Below, piece by piece: positions 34,943 through 43,474 of a DNA stretch of 64,000 nucleotides. The translations under genes were made by a program, and so were the position numbers. Below the pieces are notes generated by a model, which did no database searches, was not told where the DNA came from, and worked only from the letters and a program-made list of their open reading frames with translations. The first letter of the stretch is position 1. Every line of letters begins with the position of its first letter. Origin of the DNA: Bacillota bacterium (GTDB lineage: Bacteria; Bacillota; Bacilli; Bacillales; Cytobacillaceae); the NCBI GenBank assembly GCA_030705955.1, contig JAUZPL010000007.1:28955-92954 (forward strand), in the 5' to 3' direction.

Positions 34943-36987
34943 ATGTTCCTTGATGATAGAAGTGTTTGCTTATTGAAGGAATTAATCGGAAACCCCCAAT
35001 TAAAAAATAAGGAGCTAGAAGAAAAATTTCATTTAAGCAGAAGACAAGTTACGTACTCAGTGGAAAAGATTAATCAGTGGTTATTATCTAAAAGTTTAAA
35101 TCCAATAACAAAAAGCCAGAATGGTAAGTTTCTAATCGATAAAAAGGTATTTGATCATTTTATGGAGTGGAAAACAAATACCGATTCGAAAGGAGCAGAA
35201 GAATATATTCCAACTGAAAAAGAAAGAGCTACTCTCATCATTCTATATTTGCTTGGTAAAAAGGAAGCAATTTCTCTTTTTCATATTATTACTCTTTTAA
35301 ATGTAAGTAAAAACACAGGAATTAGTGATATAAAACTTGCAGAAGAAATTATAAAAAAATACTCTTTGTCGATTATTTATTCCCGTACCAATGGATATGA
35401 AATAATCGGAGATGAATTACAAATCCGAAGACTATTAATTGAAGTAGTAAACTCGGTTTTAACTTTTTATAAAGGTTATAAATATTTTAAAAAGATTTTA
35501 CAGCTAGATGTTAACGCGATGGCAGAAAAGATTAAGTCTGTTGAAAATTTACTGAATATTCACTTAACTGATGAAAGCTACCAGAGTTTGCCATATATTA
35601 TGGAGCTGATTTTTCTCCGAATTGAACAAGGGCACTTACTTAATGCTGACTATCATATTTATTTAAATGAATTAGCTGATACACAAGAATATATAGCATC
35701 CAAGAATTTGATAAAAGAGAAAACAGAGTTACCGATAACTGAAAGAATTTGGATTACTCTGCAATTATTAACATCTAATATTCGTTCAGGTGGAATCTTA
35801 ACTAATGAATTGGTTGAAGATTTAAAAAAGGCTATTCGGCAGATGCTTCATTTGTTTGAAAAAAAATCTTGTATTTTTATTCTTGATAAGGAAGAAATAT
35901 TGGAGAAGTTGCTTTTACATATGCGGCCAGCATATTACCGAATTAAATATCATTTAACACTTAAGGACTATTATTCTGAAAAAATGATTGCTGAATATGA
36001 GGAACTAAATGATATAGTAGCACACGCTATCGGGCCTCTAGAGAATTTAATTGGGGAGGCATTTCCTCCGAGCGAAATAGCTTTTATCACCATGTTTATT
36101 GCTGGACAACTCATTAAACAGGGGGAAGAACTGAATAAGAAGAAAAAGGCATTAGTTGTATGTACGAATGGCCTGACCATTTCAAAGATCATGCAATATT
36201 CACTGAGTGAAATTTTTCCTGAATTTTACTTTGGTGAAAGTTTATCTTTAAGACAGTTTCAAAATTATTCTTATGATTTCGATATTGTTTTTTCAACAAT
36301 TCCAATTCAATCTGAAAAACCTGTATATATGGTAAGTCCCTTAATGACTCTAAGTGAACGAGAAGGATTAAGAAGACAAGTGATAAACCATGTTGATAAA
36401 CAAAGCTACACCAATATTACTATGAAAAATTAATTGAGACTATTAAAGAGAATGCTATTGTTACAGATGAGTTAGCATTATTAACATCGTTATCTAAACT
36501 TTTTCAAAAAAAGAAGGAGATTATTGATATTCAACCTGTAACGCTGAGCTTAAAAAATTTTTTACCAAATAAGTTTGTACAAATAAAGGATCATGTCAAT
36601 ACGTGGCAAGAAGCAATAACGATAGCCTGTCAGCCGCTTTTAGAAAGCAACATTATTAAACCATCTTATATTTCGGCACTTATTGAAGAAAATAATCATC
36701 AAAATGTTTACTGCTTTATTGGGAAGAACATGGTTATTCCCCATGCAGCGCCAGAAAAAGGTGTGCTAGCCGATGCATTTGCGATGCTGATTTTAAAAAA
36801 CCCAATAGCATTCGAAAATGGCCATAAGGTTTCGATTGTCACTCCTTTAGCGATTTATAATCAAAAACGTCATTTAAAGGCACTTTCGGAACTAGTAGAA
36901 ATAGCGGAAAATGAGACAAAAATTGCAAGATTACTAAATGCAAAGGATGTTTTAGAAGCGCAATTCATCATTAATGGATGTAGTTAG
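34943..36987 (+). pseudogene. PRD-domain transcriptional regulator with IIB/IIA domains, frameshifted
   Basis: A BglG/MtlR-type regulator whose frame breaks near 36406. Part one (ATG 34943 after AAGGAGG) holds an N-terminal winged helix (residues 1-60) and two PTS-regulation domains across about 180-400. It also holds a galactitol IIB-like domain with ALVVCTNGLTISK. It stops at 36433. Part two continues in the -1 frame (KLHQYYYEKLIETIKENAI...) into a IIA domain with NMVIPHAAPEKG and ends at 36987. Restoring one A in the CAAAGC run at about 36401-36406 joins both parts. Family members activate PTS operons according to phosphorylation state. Confidence 0.85.
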
Positions 36988-36998
36988 GAGGAAGAATA

Positions 36999-37454
36999 AT
37001 GTTCTTCGATAAAAAAATTTCATTTTTTCAGTTAGAAGCGAACGATAGGAATGAGGCCCTTAAGGAATTGGCAGCCAAATTATATTCTTCCAACCTTGTA
37101 ACTGAGGCTTTTTATAATGGAATTTTAGAGCGAGAAGAAAAATTCCCAACTGGTTTATCTGTTGTCCCATATGGAATTGCTATACCCCATACGGAAGCAG
37201 ATAAAGTAATAACCGCTCAAATTGCCTTTGCATCATTAAACAAACCAGTTAAGTTTTACATGATGGGAAAAGAGAATGAAGAAGTAGATGTATCGCTAAT
37301 CTTCATGCTTGCTTTAAAAAAGGCGGAGGATCAGATAACGATGCTTCAAAAATTAGTTGAAATTTTTCAGGATGTATCACTTATAAGGGAATTCGCTAAT
37401 TGTAAAAATCAGAAGGAATTGGAGGGGATTTTACTAAAAGTAGGGCTAGAATAA
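36999..37454 (+). CDS. PTS IIA component, galactitol/fructose type
   Basis: A 151-aa IIA of the PTS-EIIA-2 (mannitol/fructose/galactitol) family. The phospho-His is in GIAIPHTEADKV. EREEKFPTGL precedes it as in GatA-like proteins. It donates phosphate to the IIB at 39689. It starts 11 bp after the regulator's stop with AGGAGG, so the regulator, IIA, IIC, epimerase and IIB genes look cotranscribed. Confidence 0.92.
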   Translation: MFFDKKISFFQLEANDRNEALKELAAKLYSSNLVTEAFYNGILEREEKFPTGLSVVPYGIAIPHTEADKVITAQIAFASLNKPVKFYMMGKENEEVDVSLIFMLALKKAEDQITMLQKLVEIFQDVSLIREFANCKNQKELEGILLKVGLE

Positions 37455-37590
37455 ATGTTTAAAGCTCTTAAATGATGGACTGTTAAGGTGTTAAAAAAGA
37501 CTCCAAAAACATGAATAAAGGGGGTGATGGTTTCAGGAATTTTGTATTGTAGGAGTAAAACAAAAAAATACATTTAGGGGGGAATTGATA

Positions 37591-38949
37591 ATGGCAGTAC
37601 TGCAATGGTTCGTTAATCTTGGTGCAAGTGTTATGTTGCCGATCCTTTTATTTATATTCGCACTTATCTTGGGAACAAAGCCTGGTAAAGCATTTAAAGC
37701 AGGTTTAACAGTTGGTATTGGTTTTGTAGGGTTAAATCTTGTAATCGGATTGTTGACAAGTAGCTTAGGACCAGCTGCAAAAGCAATGGTTAAAAACTTT
37801 GGGTTCCATCTTGGAACCATCGATGTTGGATGGCCAGCGGCAGCAGCTATTTCTTATGGAACTGCTTTAGGGAGCTTAGCCATTCCACTTGGTATCGGAA
37901 TCAATGTAGTTTTACTTGTTACCGGCCTTACAAAAACGCTGGACGTTGATATTTGGGATTACTGGCATTGTGCTTTCACTGGATCACTTGTATACGCATT
38001 AACTGGAAATTTTGCCCTCGGTTTATATACAATTGCTGTTCATTTAATTGTTATTTTCTTCCTCGGAGACTTAATTGCAAAAGATATTGGTAAATTTTAC
38101 GGGTTTCCTAATATTACCTTCCCTCACGGTGCTTCAGCTCCATCTTACTTAGTTGCGAAACCATTAAACTGGGTATTTGATAGAATTCCTGGATTTAATA
38201 AATTGCAAGCAGATCCAGACACAATTCAAAAACGAATTGGAATTTTTGGTGACTCAACTGTAATGGGAGTTATCATAGGAATCATTATTGGTATTTTAGC
38301 TGGATATAATGTTACCCAAATCCTTCAGCTAGCTGTACAAACCGGAGGTGTTTTAATGTTGATGCCTCGGATGGTTTCCTTGTTAATGGAAGGGCTTTCG
38401 CCGGTTTCAGAAGCTGCAGGTGAATTTGTAAGAAGACGGATGCCTGGCCGGGAATTATATATCGGTATGGATAGTGCTTTGTCTGTAGGTCATCCAGCTG
38501 TTCTCTCTGCTTCCTTAATTATTGTCCCAATCACTTTATTCCTAGCTGTCATTTTACCAGGAAATAAAGTATTACCATTTGGAGATTTAGCAACGATTCC
38601 ATTCTTAGTATGCTTGATGACTCCGGTATTTAGAGGGAACATTGTTAGAACGGTTGTAGCTGGAACAATTTATATGGCAATTGGGTTATTGATTGCAACA
38701 TGGGCATCCCCTTTAATTACTCAATCTGCAATAGCTGCGAAATTTAATATGGGAGGAAATACAAGTATTTCCGCTTTAGTGGACGGGGCAGTATGGACTA
38801 CTTATCTTTTTGTTGGATTAGCAAAATTAATCAATTGGTTTGGTATTACCTTAATAGGCATTGTAGCATTAGGTGGGTTAATTTATATGAATAAGATCAA
38901 GCCGAAACGAGCTGCAAAAATTGAAAATAATAACAGCGCTAATATGTAA
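37591..38949 (+). CDS. gatC: PTS galactitol-type transporter subunit IIC
   Basis: A 452-aa membrane channel with about ten to twelve helices, of the galactitol (Gat) family. WFVNLGASVMLPILLFIFALILGTKPGKAFKAGL is the family N-terminus, and GWPAAAAISYGTALGSLAIPLGIGINVVLLVTG follows. The substrate is not fixed by the family name: relatives take up pentitols, ketoses and hexitols. ATG 37591 is preceded by a run of six G at an 8-nt spacer. The upstream 135 bp contain no other gene. Confidence 0.94.
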   Translation: MAVLQWFVNLGASVMLPILLFIFALILGTKPGKAFKAGLTVGIGFVGLNLVIGLLTSSLGPAAKAMVKNFGFHLGTIDVGWPAAAAISYGTALGSLAIPLGIGINVVLLVTGLTKTLDVDIWDYWHCAFTGSLVYALTGNFALGLYTIAVHLIVIFFLGDLIAKDIGKFYGFPNITFPHGASAPSYLVAKPLNWVFDRIPGFNKLQADPDTIQKRIGIFGDSTVMGVIIGIIIGILAGYNVTQILQLAVQTGGVLMLMPRMVSLLMEGLSPVSEAAGEFVRRRMPGRELYIGMDSALSVGHPAVLSASLIIVPITLFLAVILPGNKVLPFGDLATIPFLVCLMTPVFRGNIVRTVVAGTIYMAIGLLIATWASPLITQSAIAAKFNMGGNTSISALVDGAVWTTYLFVGLAKLINWFGITLIGIVALGGLIYMNKIKPKRAAKIENNNSANM

Positions 38950-38990
38950 GGTGAATTTCAAATAAACTGATATAAGGAGTCTATATTCCT

Positions 38991-39656
38991 ATGTTAGAAA
39001 ACCTTAAACGATTAGTTTGCCAAGCCAATAAGTCTTTAAAAGAACTAAATCTAGTAAAATGGACCAGTGGGAATGTTAGTTTCAGGGACATTGATACCAA
39101 TGTTGTGATTATTAAGCCCAGCGGTGTACATTTTGATGAATTACAGCCAGAACATATGGTCATTGTAGATTTGGTTGGAAATGTTCTTGAAGGGAATTTA
39201 AAACCATCCGTTGATACAGCTAGCCATTTATACGTCTATCGAAATCGGGATGATATTCATAGTATTATCCATACCCATTCACCATTTGCAACAAGCTTTG
39301 CTGTTCGAGGGAAAGATATCCCTTCGTATACGACAACAGCAGCTAATATTTTTAGATATTGTGTTCCATGCTCTGACTTTGCAGCGATTGGTGAAGAAGA
39401 AGTAGGAAAACAAATTGTCGATCATCTTGGGAATTCACCAGCGGTCTTACTGCGCAACCATGGGGTGTTTACAGTGGGAAAGGATATCGAGCATGCTTTA
39501 AAGGCAGCTGTTATTTTAGAGGAAACGGCAGAGTATGCCCATTATGCAACACTGCATGACCCTGATCTCCTTCCATTAAGTAAGGAGATCATTGACAATT
39601 GTTATCGCTTTTATAACACTTCTTATGGTCAACAGGTAAAGAGTAAATCTATTTAA
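38991..39656 (+). CDS. L-ribulose-5-phosphate 4-epimerase-like class II aldolase-family enzyme
   Basis: A zinc enzyme of the class II aldolase/AraD fold, 221 aa. The phosphate-binding SGNVS (26-30) and KPSG (42-45) are present. Zinc ligands are His94 and His96 in IIHTHSPFATSF and a later His in RNHGVFTVGKD. The residue pattern KPSVDTASHL has Asp75, as in AraD (DTDTHL, Asp76), rather than the Glu of fuculose aldolase. The C-terminal SYGQ resembles the AraD YYGQ end. I therefore favour epimerisation of L-ribulose-5-phosphate to D-xylulose-5-phosphate. Aldolase activity remains possible. Confidence 0.78.
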   Translation: MLENLKRLVCQANKSLKELNLVKWTSGNVSFRDIDTNVVIIKPSGVHFDELQPEHMVIVDLVGNVLEGNLKPSVDTASHLYVYRNRDDIHSIIHTHSPFATSFAVRGKDIPSYTTTAANIFRYCVPCSDFAAIGEEEVGKQIVDHLGNSPAVLLRNHGVFTVGKDIEHALKAAVILEETAEYAHYATLHDPDLLPLSKEIIDNCYRFYNTSYGQQVKSKSI

Positions 39657-39688
39657 GAATTTAATTATTGAAAGAGGATGAGGAGACT

Positions 39689-39973
39689 TTGAAAAAATTA
39701 TTGATTATGTGTGGAACCGGAATTGCAACATCTACTATTGTCACAGGAAAAGTAAAAACATGGCTTGCTGAAAACGGCTTAGAAAATAAAGTGAGAATTT
39801 ATCAGTCTAAAATTAGTGAGGAATTAAGCAGAATCAATGATTATGATATTGTTATTTCCACAACGTTAGTGCCTGATAGAATTAAAGAAAAAGTGATTGA
39901 CGGCGTACCCCTTTTAACGGGAATTGGCAAAGATGCTATGTTTGAGAAAGTAAAACAGCAAATTTTAGCATAA
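39689..39973 (+). CDS. gatB: PTS galactitol-type transporter subunit IIB
   Basis: A 94-aa IIB with the phosphocysteine loop LLIMCGTGIATSTIV near the N-terminus and a fold typical of GatB. The frame opens at TTG 39668, but TTG 39689 gives the standard length and has GAGGATGAGG upstream. It follows the epimerase gene by 32 bp and completes the IIA-IIC-IIB set. Confidence 0.9.
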   Translation: MKKLLIMCGTGIATSTIVTGKVKTWLAENGLENKVRIYQSKISEELSRINDYDIVISTTLVPDRIKEKVIDGVPLLTGIGKDAMFEKVKQQILA

Positions 39974-40027
39974 ACAAAAAAAACTTGCAGAGGAATTTCT
40001 CTTTGCAAGATTTTTTGTATAAAAAAA

Positions 40028-40822
40028 CTAATCCACAATTCCTATCATTTTAAGTCCATTATAAAGCCCAGAGTGGAGCACGTCAGTGGTTTTATATTTT
40101 GCATATGAAAAAAGGTCTGGGTGGGAATTGCCCATTGCGAAACTTTCCTCTACATTCATCAGCATTTCCTTGTCATTTAATCCATCACCAAATGCAATTG
40201 CCTGTTCTCTCAAAATACCAAGCTGGTTTAAAACCTTGTTTACTCCTGTTCCTTTATTCACATTTGATCTCATAATATCAAAACAGTGGTGCATTCCCTC
40301 AGAGTTGGTTTGTGATAGATAAATGGAACCAATTTCCTCATATAAGGAGGCTTCGACCATCCGTGCATTTATAACTGCACCACCTAATATTTCTTTAGAT
40401 TTGATATATTCAGGATGAAATGGAACATTTCTTTTATATTCAAATAGATTAATAAACTGCTGCGTTTTTATTGATTCTAAATGGCTAAGGTAGTTGACCT
40501 TATTAGTATGTAAGACAACTTCATGATGATGTATACTCGCAAGAGTTAAAAGCTTTTCAACATGTTCAGGATGAATTGGAAGTTTGAAAATTTCCTTACC
40601 ATTCAAAATGGCAGAAGCTCCATTATAACCGATAAAAGAGTTTACGTTTAAATCTTGGGCGAGCCCTTCAATTTCATGAATCGGACGGCCCGTTGTTAAA
40701 ATGACTTCTATTCCTTTTTGCATAGCAGCAGCGATGGAGGCTTTTGTTGATGGCTCAATTGACTTATCAGGTCTAATGATGGTGCCATCAATATCTAAAA
40801 ATAATACCTTATAATCTAACAT
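40028..40822 (-). CDS. HAD-superfamily Cof-type phosphatase
   Basis: A 264-aa Cof/YwpJ-type haloacid dehalogenase hydrolase. Motif I is FLDIDGTI (nucleophile Asp10, acid Asp12), motif II includes ILTTGRPI, and motif IV is AFGDGLNDKEML. The C2-type cap lies in the middle. Such enzymes dephosphorylate sugar phosphates or flavin/pyridoxal phosphates with loose specificity. It is convergent to the PTS locus; a role in relieving sugar-phosphate stress is possible but unproven. An AAAGGAATG site precedes the ATG. Confidence 0.9.
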   Translation of the reverse strand: MLDYKVLFLDIDGTIIRPDKSIEPSTKASIAAAMQKGIEVILTTGRPIHEIEGLAQDLNVNSFIGYNGASAILNGKEIFKLPIHPEHVEKLLTLASIHHHEVVLHTNKVNYLSHLESIKTQQFINLFEYKRNVPFHPEYIKSKEILGGAVINARMVEASLYEEIGSIYLSQTNSEGMHHCFDIMRSNVNKGTGVNKVLNQLGILREQAIAFGDGLNDKEMLMNVEESFAMGNSHPDLFSYAKYKTTDVLHSGLYNGLKMIGIVD

Positions 40823-40940
40823 GTTTATTCATTCCTTTCATGTTTGCTTTCTTTAGAATGAGTCTATTCATATGAATCCTCTACTATTTTATCCCATGAT
40901 ATAATAGGGTTGAAATGCTATTATAAGGAGAATTTTAAAT

Positions 40941-41186
40941 ATGAAAAAACAGAAAAGGCAAAAAGAAAGTAAAGACGATTCAACCTTAAGACTTGGCGAT
41001 CGAATTAATCAAGATTTATTGAAGCAGCTTAAAGAAAAACAACAGGAAATAAAGGCTGAAGAAGAAAAGAAAAAAGAAGCTGAAGAACAAAGGAAAAGGG
41101 AAGAAAGAAGATTAAAAGAAAAGAATAAGTCATTTGAAGAACTATTAAACGAAAGTAGTATGAATTGGAAGGAATTTAAAAACTGA
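40941..41186 (+). CDS. yqkE: YqkE-family small charged protein
   Basis: An 81-aa highly charged protein, almost entirely helical, with LRLGDRINQDLLKQLKEKQQEI followed by a Glu/Lys/Arg-rich coiled coil. It matches the YqkE family of Bacillus; the function is unknown. It overlaps the GrpB-like gene by one codon. It marks the return to the B. subtilis backbone after the catabolic block. Confidence 0.85.
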   Translation: MKKQKRQKESKDDSTLRLGDRINQDLLKQLKEKQQEIKAEEEKKKEAEEQRKREERRLKEKNKSFEELLNESSMNWKEFKN

Positions 41187-41716
41187 TGCCACGAAAGGTT
41201 GAGGTAGTGCCTTATCGGGAAGAATGGGAAAAAATGTTTCGAGATGAAACTCAAAAATTATTACAAATACCGGGGGCTGAATACATAGTTTTCAATCATA
41301 TTGGAAGTACTTCCGTTCCAGGATTAAATGCTAAGCCAATCATTGATCTTCTGGCAGAAGCAAATGAAATAAAGACGTTTGATAAGCTAACACCTGTATT
41401 TGAGGAAATGGGATATAAAGCTAAAGGGGAAAATGGAATTCCGGGGCGACGTTATTTTGCCAAATTAAATGAAAAAGGGGAACATCTTTTTCATTTACAT
41501 ACATTCCAAAAAGGTAACCCTGAAATAAGGCGGCATCTTATTTTTCGTGATTTTTTAAGAGAAAATCCATTGGAGGCAGCACGTTACGCGAAAATAAAAG
41601 AAACAGCTGCTAAAACGTTTCCTTTTGATATTGAATCATACATGAATGTTAAAAATCCAATCATACAAGAACTTGAACAAAAAGCGTCAAAATGGGAGGG
41701 AAGCCGAAAATCATAA
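41186..41716 (+). CDS. GrpB family nucleotidyltransferase-like protein
   Basis: A 176-aa GrpB/UPF0157 protein. VVPYREEWEKMFRDE and the nucleotidyltransferase-like core FNHIGSTSVPGLNAKPIIDLLAE are diagnostic. FHLHTFQKGNPEIRRHLIFRDFLR is the conserved C-terminal part. The biochemical role is unknown, although the fold suggests nucleotide transfer. Its ATG overlaps the stop of yqkE, implying translational coupling. Confidence 0.88.
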   Translation: MPRKVEVVPYREEWEKMFRDETQKLLQIPGAEYIVFNHIGSTSVPGLNAKPIIDLLAEANEIKTFDKLTPVFEEMGYKAKGENGIPGRRYFAKLNEKGEHLFHLHTFQKGNPEIRRHLIFRDFLRENPLEAARYAKIKETAAKTFPFDIESYMNVKNPIIQELEQKASKWEGSRKS

Positions 41717-41726
41717 GGCTTCCCTT

Positions 41727-42647
41727 TTAACGATGATCGATATATTTTGTTTCTTTAGTAATGTTTTTAATAAAGGTTAGTTCTTCCTTAGAAATTGGTT
41801 TACTTTTCACTGATCGGGCATTTGCACGAATTTGCTCCACACTGCTTGCTCCAGCCACTACAGAAGCTACAGCTGGATGGGCAAGGTTATATTGTAGGGC
41901 AATGTCAGTGAAAGGACGAGATGTAGCAACCGTTTCTTTCAAAATAGGCAAAATCTCATTTAACTCAGCACCGCGATAATCTAGATACCCTTTTTCCTTT
42001 AAGTAAGCAGCTTTCCCAAGCATTTTTTCACTTAAAAGTCCTTTTGCAACAGGACCGCGTGTAACAGCGCTAATACCATGTTCAAAAAGTGTAGGTAAAA
42101 TCTCTTCTTCTGGTCTCCGGTCAAGAATACTATATTGTGTCATGACCGAAACAATATTTGATTTTTTTATAAATTCCCTAATAACGTTCGGACGAATAGA
42201 GGATATCCCATAGTAGCGAATAAAGCCTTCTTCTTTTAATTCCTCAAACGCCTCGATTGTTTCATTAATTGGATCTAGGATAGTGCCTCCATGCAACTGA
42301 TAGAGGTCGATATAGTCTGTTCCAAGCCTTTTCAAGCTGTTTTTCACTTCTTCTTTTATGTATTTTTTGGATGGGTCCCAGTACCAGCTATCTTTCCTTT
42401 CATTCCAACGATTCCCCACCTTTGTCGCGATAACGACTTGATCACGTACCTTTTTTAGTGCATGACCAACCATCTTCTCATTTTCACCCATATCATATAA
42501 ATCAGCTGTATCAAAATAATTAATTCCCTCTTCTAATGCAGCTTCAATAATTGCTTGTGCCGTTTTTTCATTTGTTCCAATTGACATGCAGCCAAGCCCT
42601 ATTTCTGATACGTAGAGGTCAGAGTTACCAAGCTTTCGTTTATTCAC
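41727..42647 (-). CDS. yqkF: Aldo/keto reductase YqkF
   Basis: NADPH-dependent carbonyl reductase of the aldo/keto reductase superfamily, 306 aa. The catalytic Asp46 and Tyr51 are in YFDTADLYDMGENE. The Lys is in VIATKVGNRW and the His in LYQLHGGTILDP. The cofactor-binding segment SVEQIRANARS is near the C-terminus. The start is GTG 42647 after GGGGGG. The physiological substrate is unknown. Confidence 0.9.
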   Translation of the reverse strand: MNKRKLGNSDLYVSEIGLGCMSIGTNEKTAQAIIEAALEEGINYFDTADLYDMGENEKMVGHALKKVRDQVVIATKVGNRWNERKDSWYWDPSKKYIKEEVKNSLKRLGTDYIDLYQLHGGTILDPINETIEAFEELKEEGFIRYYGISSIRPNVIREFIKKSNIVSVMTQYSILDRRPEEEILPTLFEHGISAVTRGPVAKGLLSEKMLGKAAYLKEKGYLDYRGAELNEILPILKETVATSRPFTDIALQYNLAHPAVASVVAGASSVEQIRANARSVKSKPISKEELTFIKNITKETKYIDHR

Positions 42648-42712
42648 TAGTGCACCCCCCTATTATATTTTCTCTTATTTTACAAAATAAGAGGGTAAAC
42701 TACAATGAAAGT

Positions 42713-42844
42713 CTATTTTTTGAATTTAGTTTGGATCCAATCCGATACATACAAAAATTCTTTGTTATATTCCTTTAGCTTTTGAATTACTTCCCATCCT
42801 TTTCCAACTAAAATAATCCCTTTTGTATGAACATATATCTTCAC
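42713..42844 (-). CDS. mciZ: MciZ, mother-cell inhibitor of FtsZ
   Basis: A 43-aa protein starting at GTG 42844, with GGAGGGG 6 nt upstream. The sequence VKIYVHTKGIILVGKGWEVI...LKEY...YVSDWI aligns along its whole length with the 40-aa B. subtilis MciZ (KGVVLVGKAWEI...LKEYGRTFQYVKDWI). MciZ binds the C-terminal end of FtsZ protofilaments in the mother cell and caps them, stopping further Z-rings. A sigma-E-like -10, CATACATA (42881-42874 on the minus strand), lies upstream. Position between yqkF and nudF agrees. Confidence 0.9.
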   Translation of the reverse strand: MKIYVHTKGIILVGKGWEVIQKLKEYNKEFLYVSDWIQTKFKK

Positions 42845-42919
42845 CCCATACCCCTCCATTTAAAGTATGGTAATATGTATGAGAATCATATAATGGATTA
42901 GAACAGGAGTGAGCACAAG

Positions 42920-43474
42920 TTGAGCAACCTTGAAGAAAAGACCATCCATTCGGAAAACATTTATTCCGGTACGGTTGTAAATTTATTTTTAGAAGATGTA
43001 GAGCTTCCAAATGGAAAAACATCAAAACGAGAAGTTGTTAAACATCCTGGTGCGGTTGCGATATTGGCCATAACAGATGAAAATAAAATTGTCATGGTTG
43101 AACAGTTCCGTAAAGCAATTGAAAAAACAATTGTTGAAATACCTGCAGGGAAATTAGAAAAGGGTGAGGAACCAGCTGAATGCGCGCGGCGAGAATTGGA
43201 AGAAGAAACGGGCTATGAATGTAAAAGCCTCGAACATCTCCTGTCTTTTTATACATCACCGGGTTTTGCTGATGAAATCATTCATCTTTATATAGCCAAG
43301 GGCCTTACAAAAAAAGAAAATTCAGCTCTCCAGGACGAAGATGAATTTATAAATTTGGAAGAATTAACTTTAGAGGAAGCTATTTCATATATACAAGACC
43401 AAAAAATTTATGATGCAAAAACAGTGTATGCTGTCCAATATTTGCAATTACAAGAGGCGTTAGCAAAAAAATGA
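42920..43474 (+). CDS. nudF: ADP-ribose pyrophosphatase (Nudix)
   Basis: Hydrolyses ADP-ribose to AMP and ribose-5-phosphate. The Nudix box GKLEKGEEPAECARRELEEETG is at residues 78-99 with all the metal-binding Glu residues. EIPAGK before it and the YTSPGFADEIIHLY after it are typical of the ADP-ribose branch. It is 184 aa, starting at TTG 42920 after AGGAG. It overlaps the next gene by 4 bp (ATGA), so the two are coupled. Confidence 0.94.
   Translation: MSNLEEKTIHSENIYSGTVVNLFLEDVELPNGKTSKREVVKHPGAVAILAITDENKIVMVEQFRKAIEKTIVEIPAGKLEKGEEPAECARRELEEETGYECKSLEHLLSFYTSPGFADEIIHLYIAKGLTKKENSALQDEDEFINLEELTLEEAISYIQDQKIYDAKTVYAVQYLQLQEALAKK

Noticed and set aside
36730..36987. A separate 85-aa IIA gene
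   Set aside because: The same frame is open upstream to about 36400 and continues the PRD regulator, so this is the 3' part of one broken gene.
42672..42693. Palindrome CTCTTATTTT/AAAATAAGAG as the mciZ terminator
   Set aside because: No T-run follows on the minus strand; it may just be A+T-rich dyad sequence in the yqkF promoter region.
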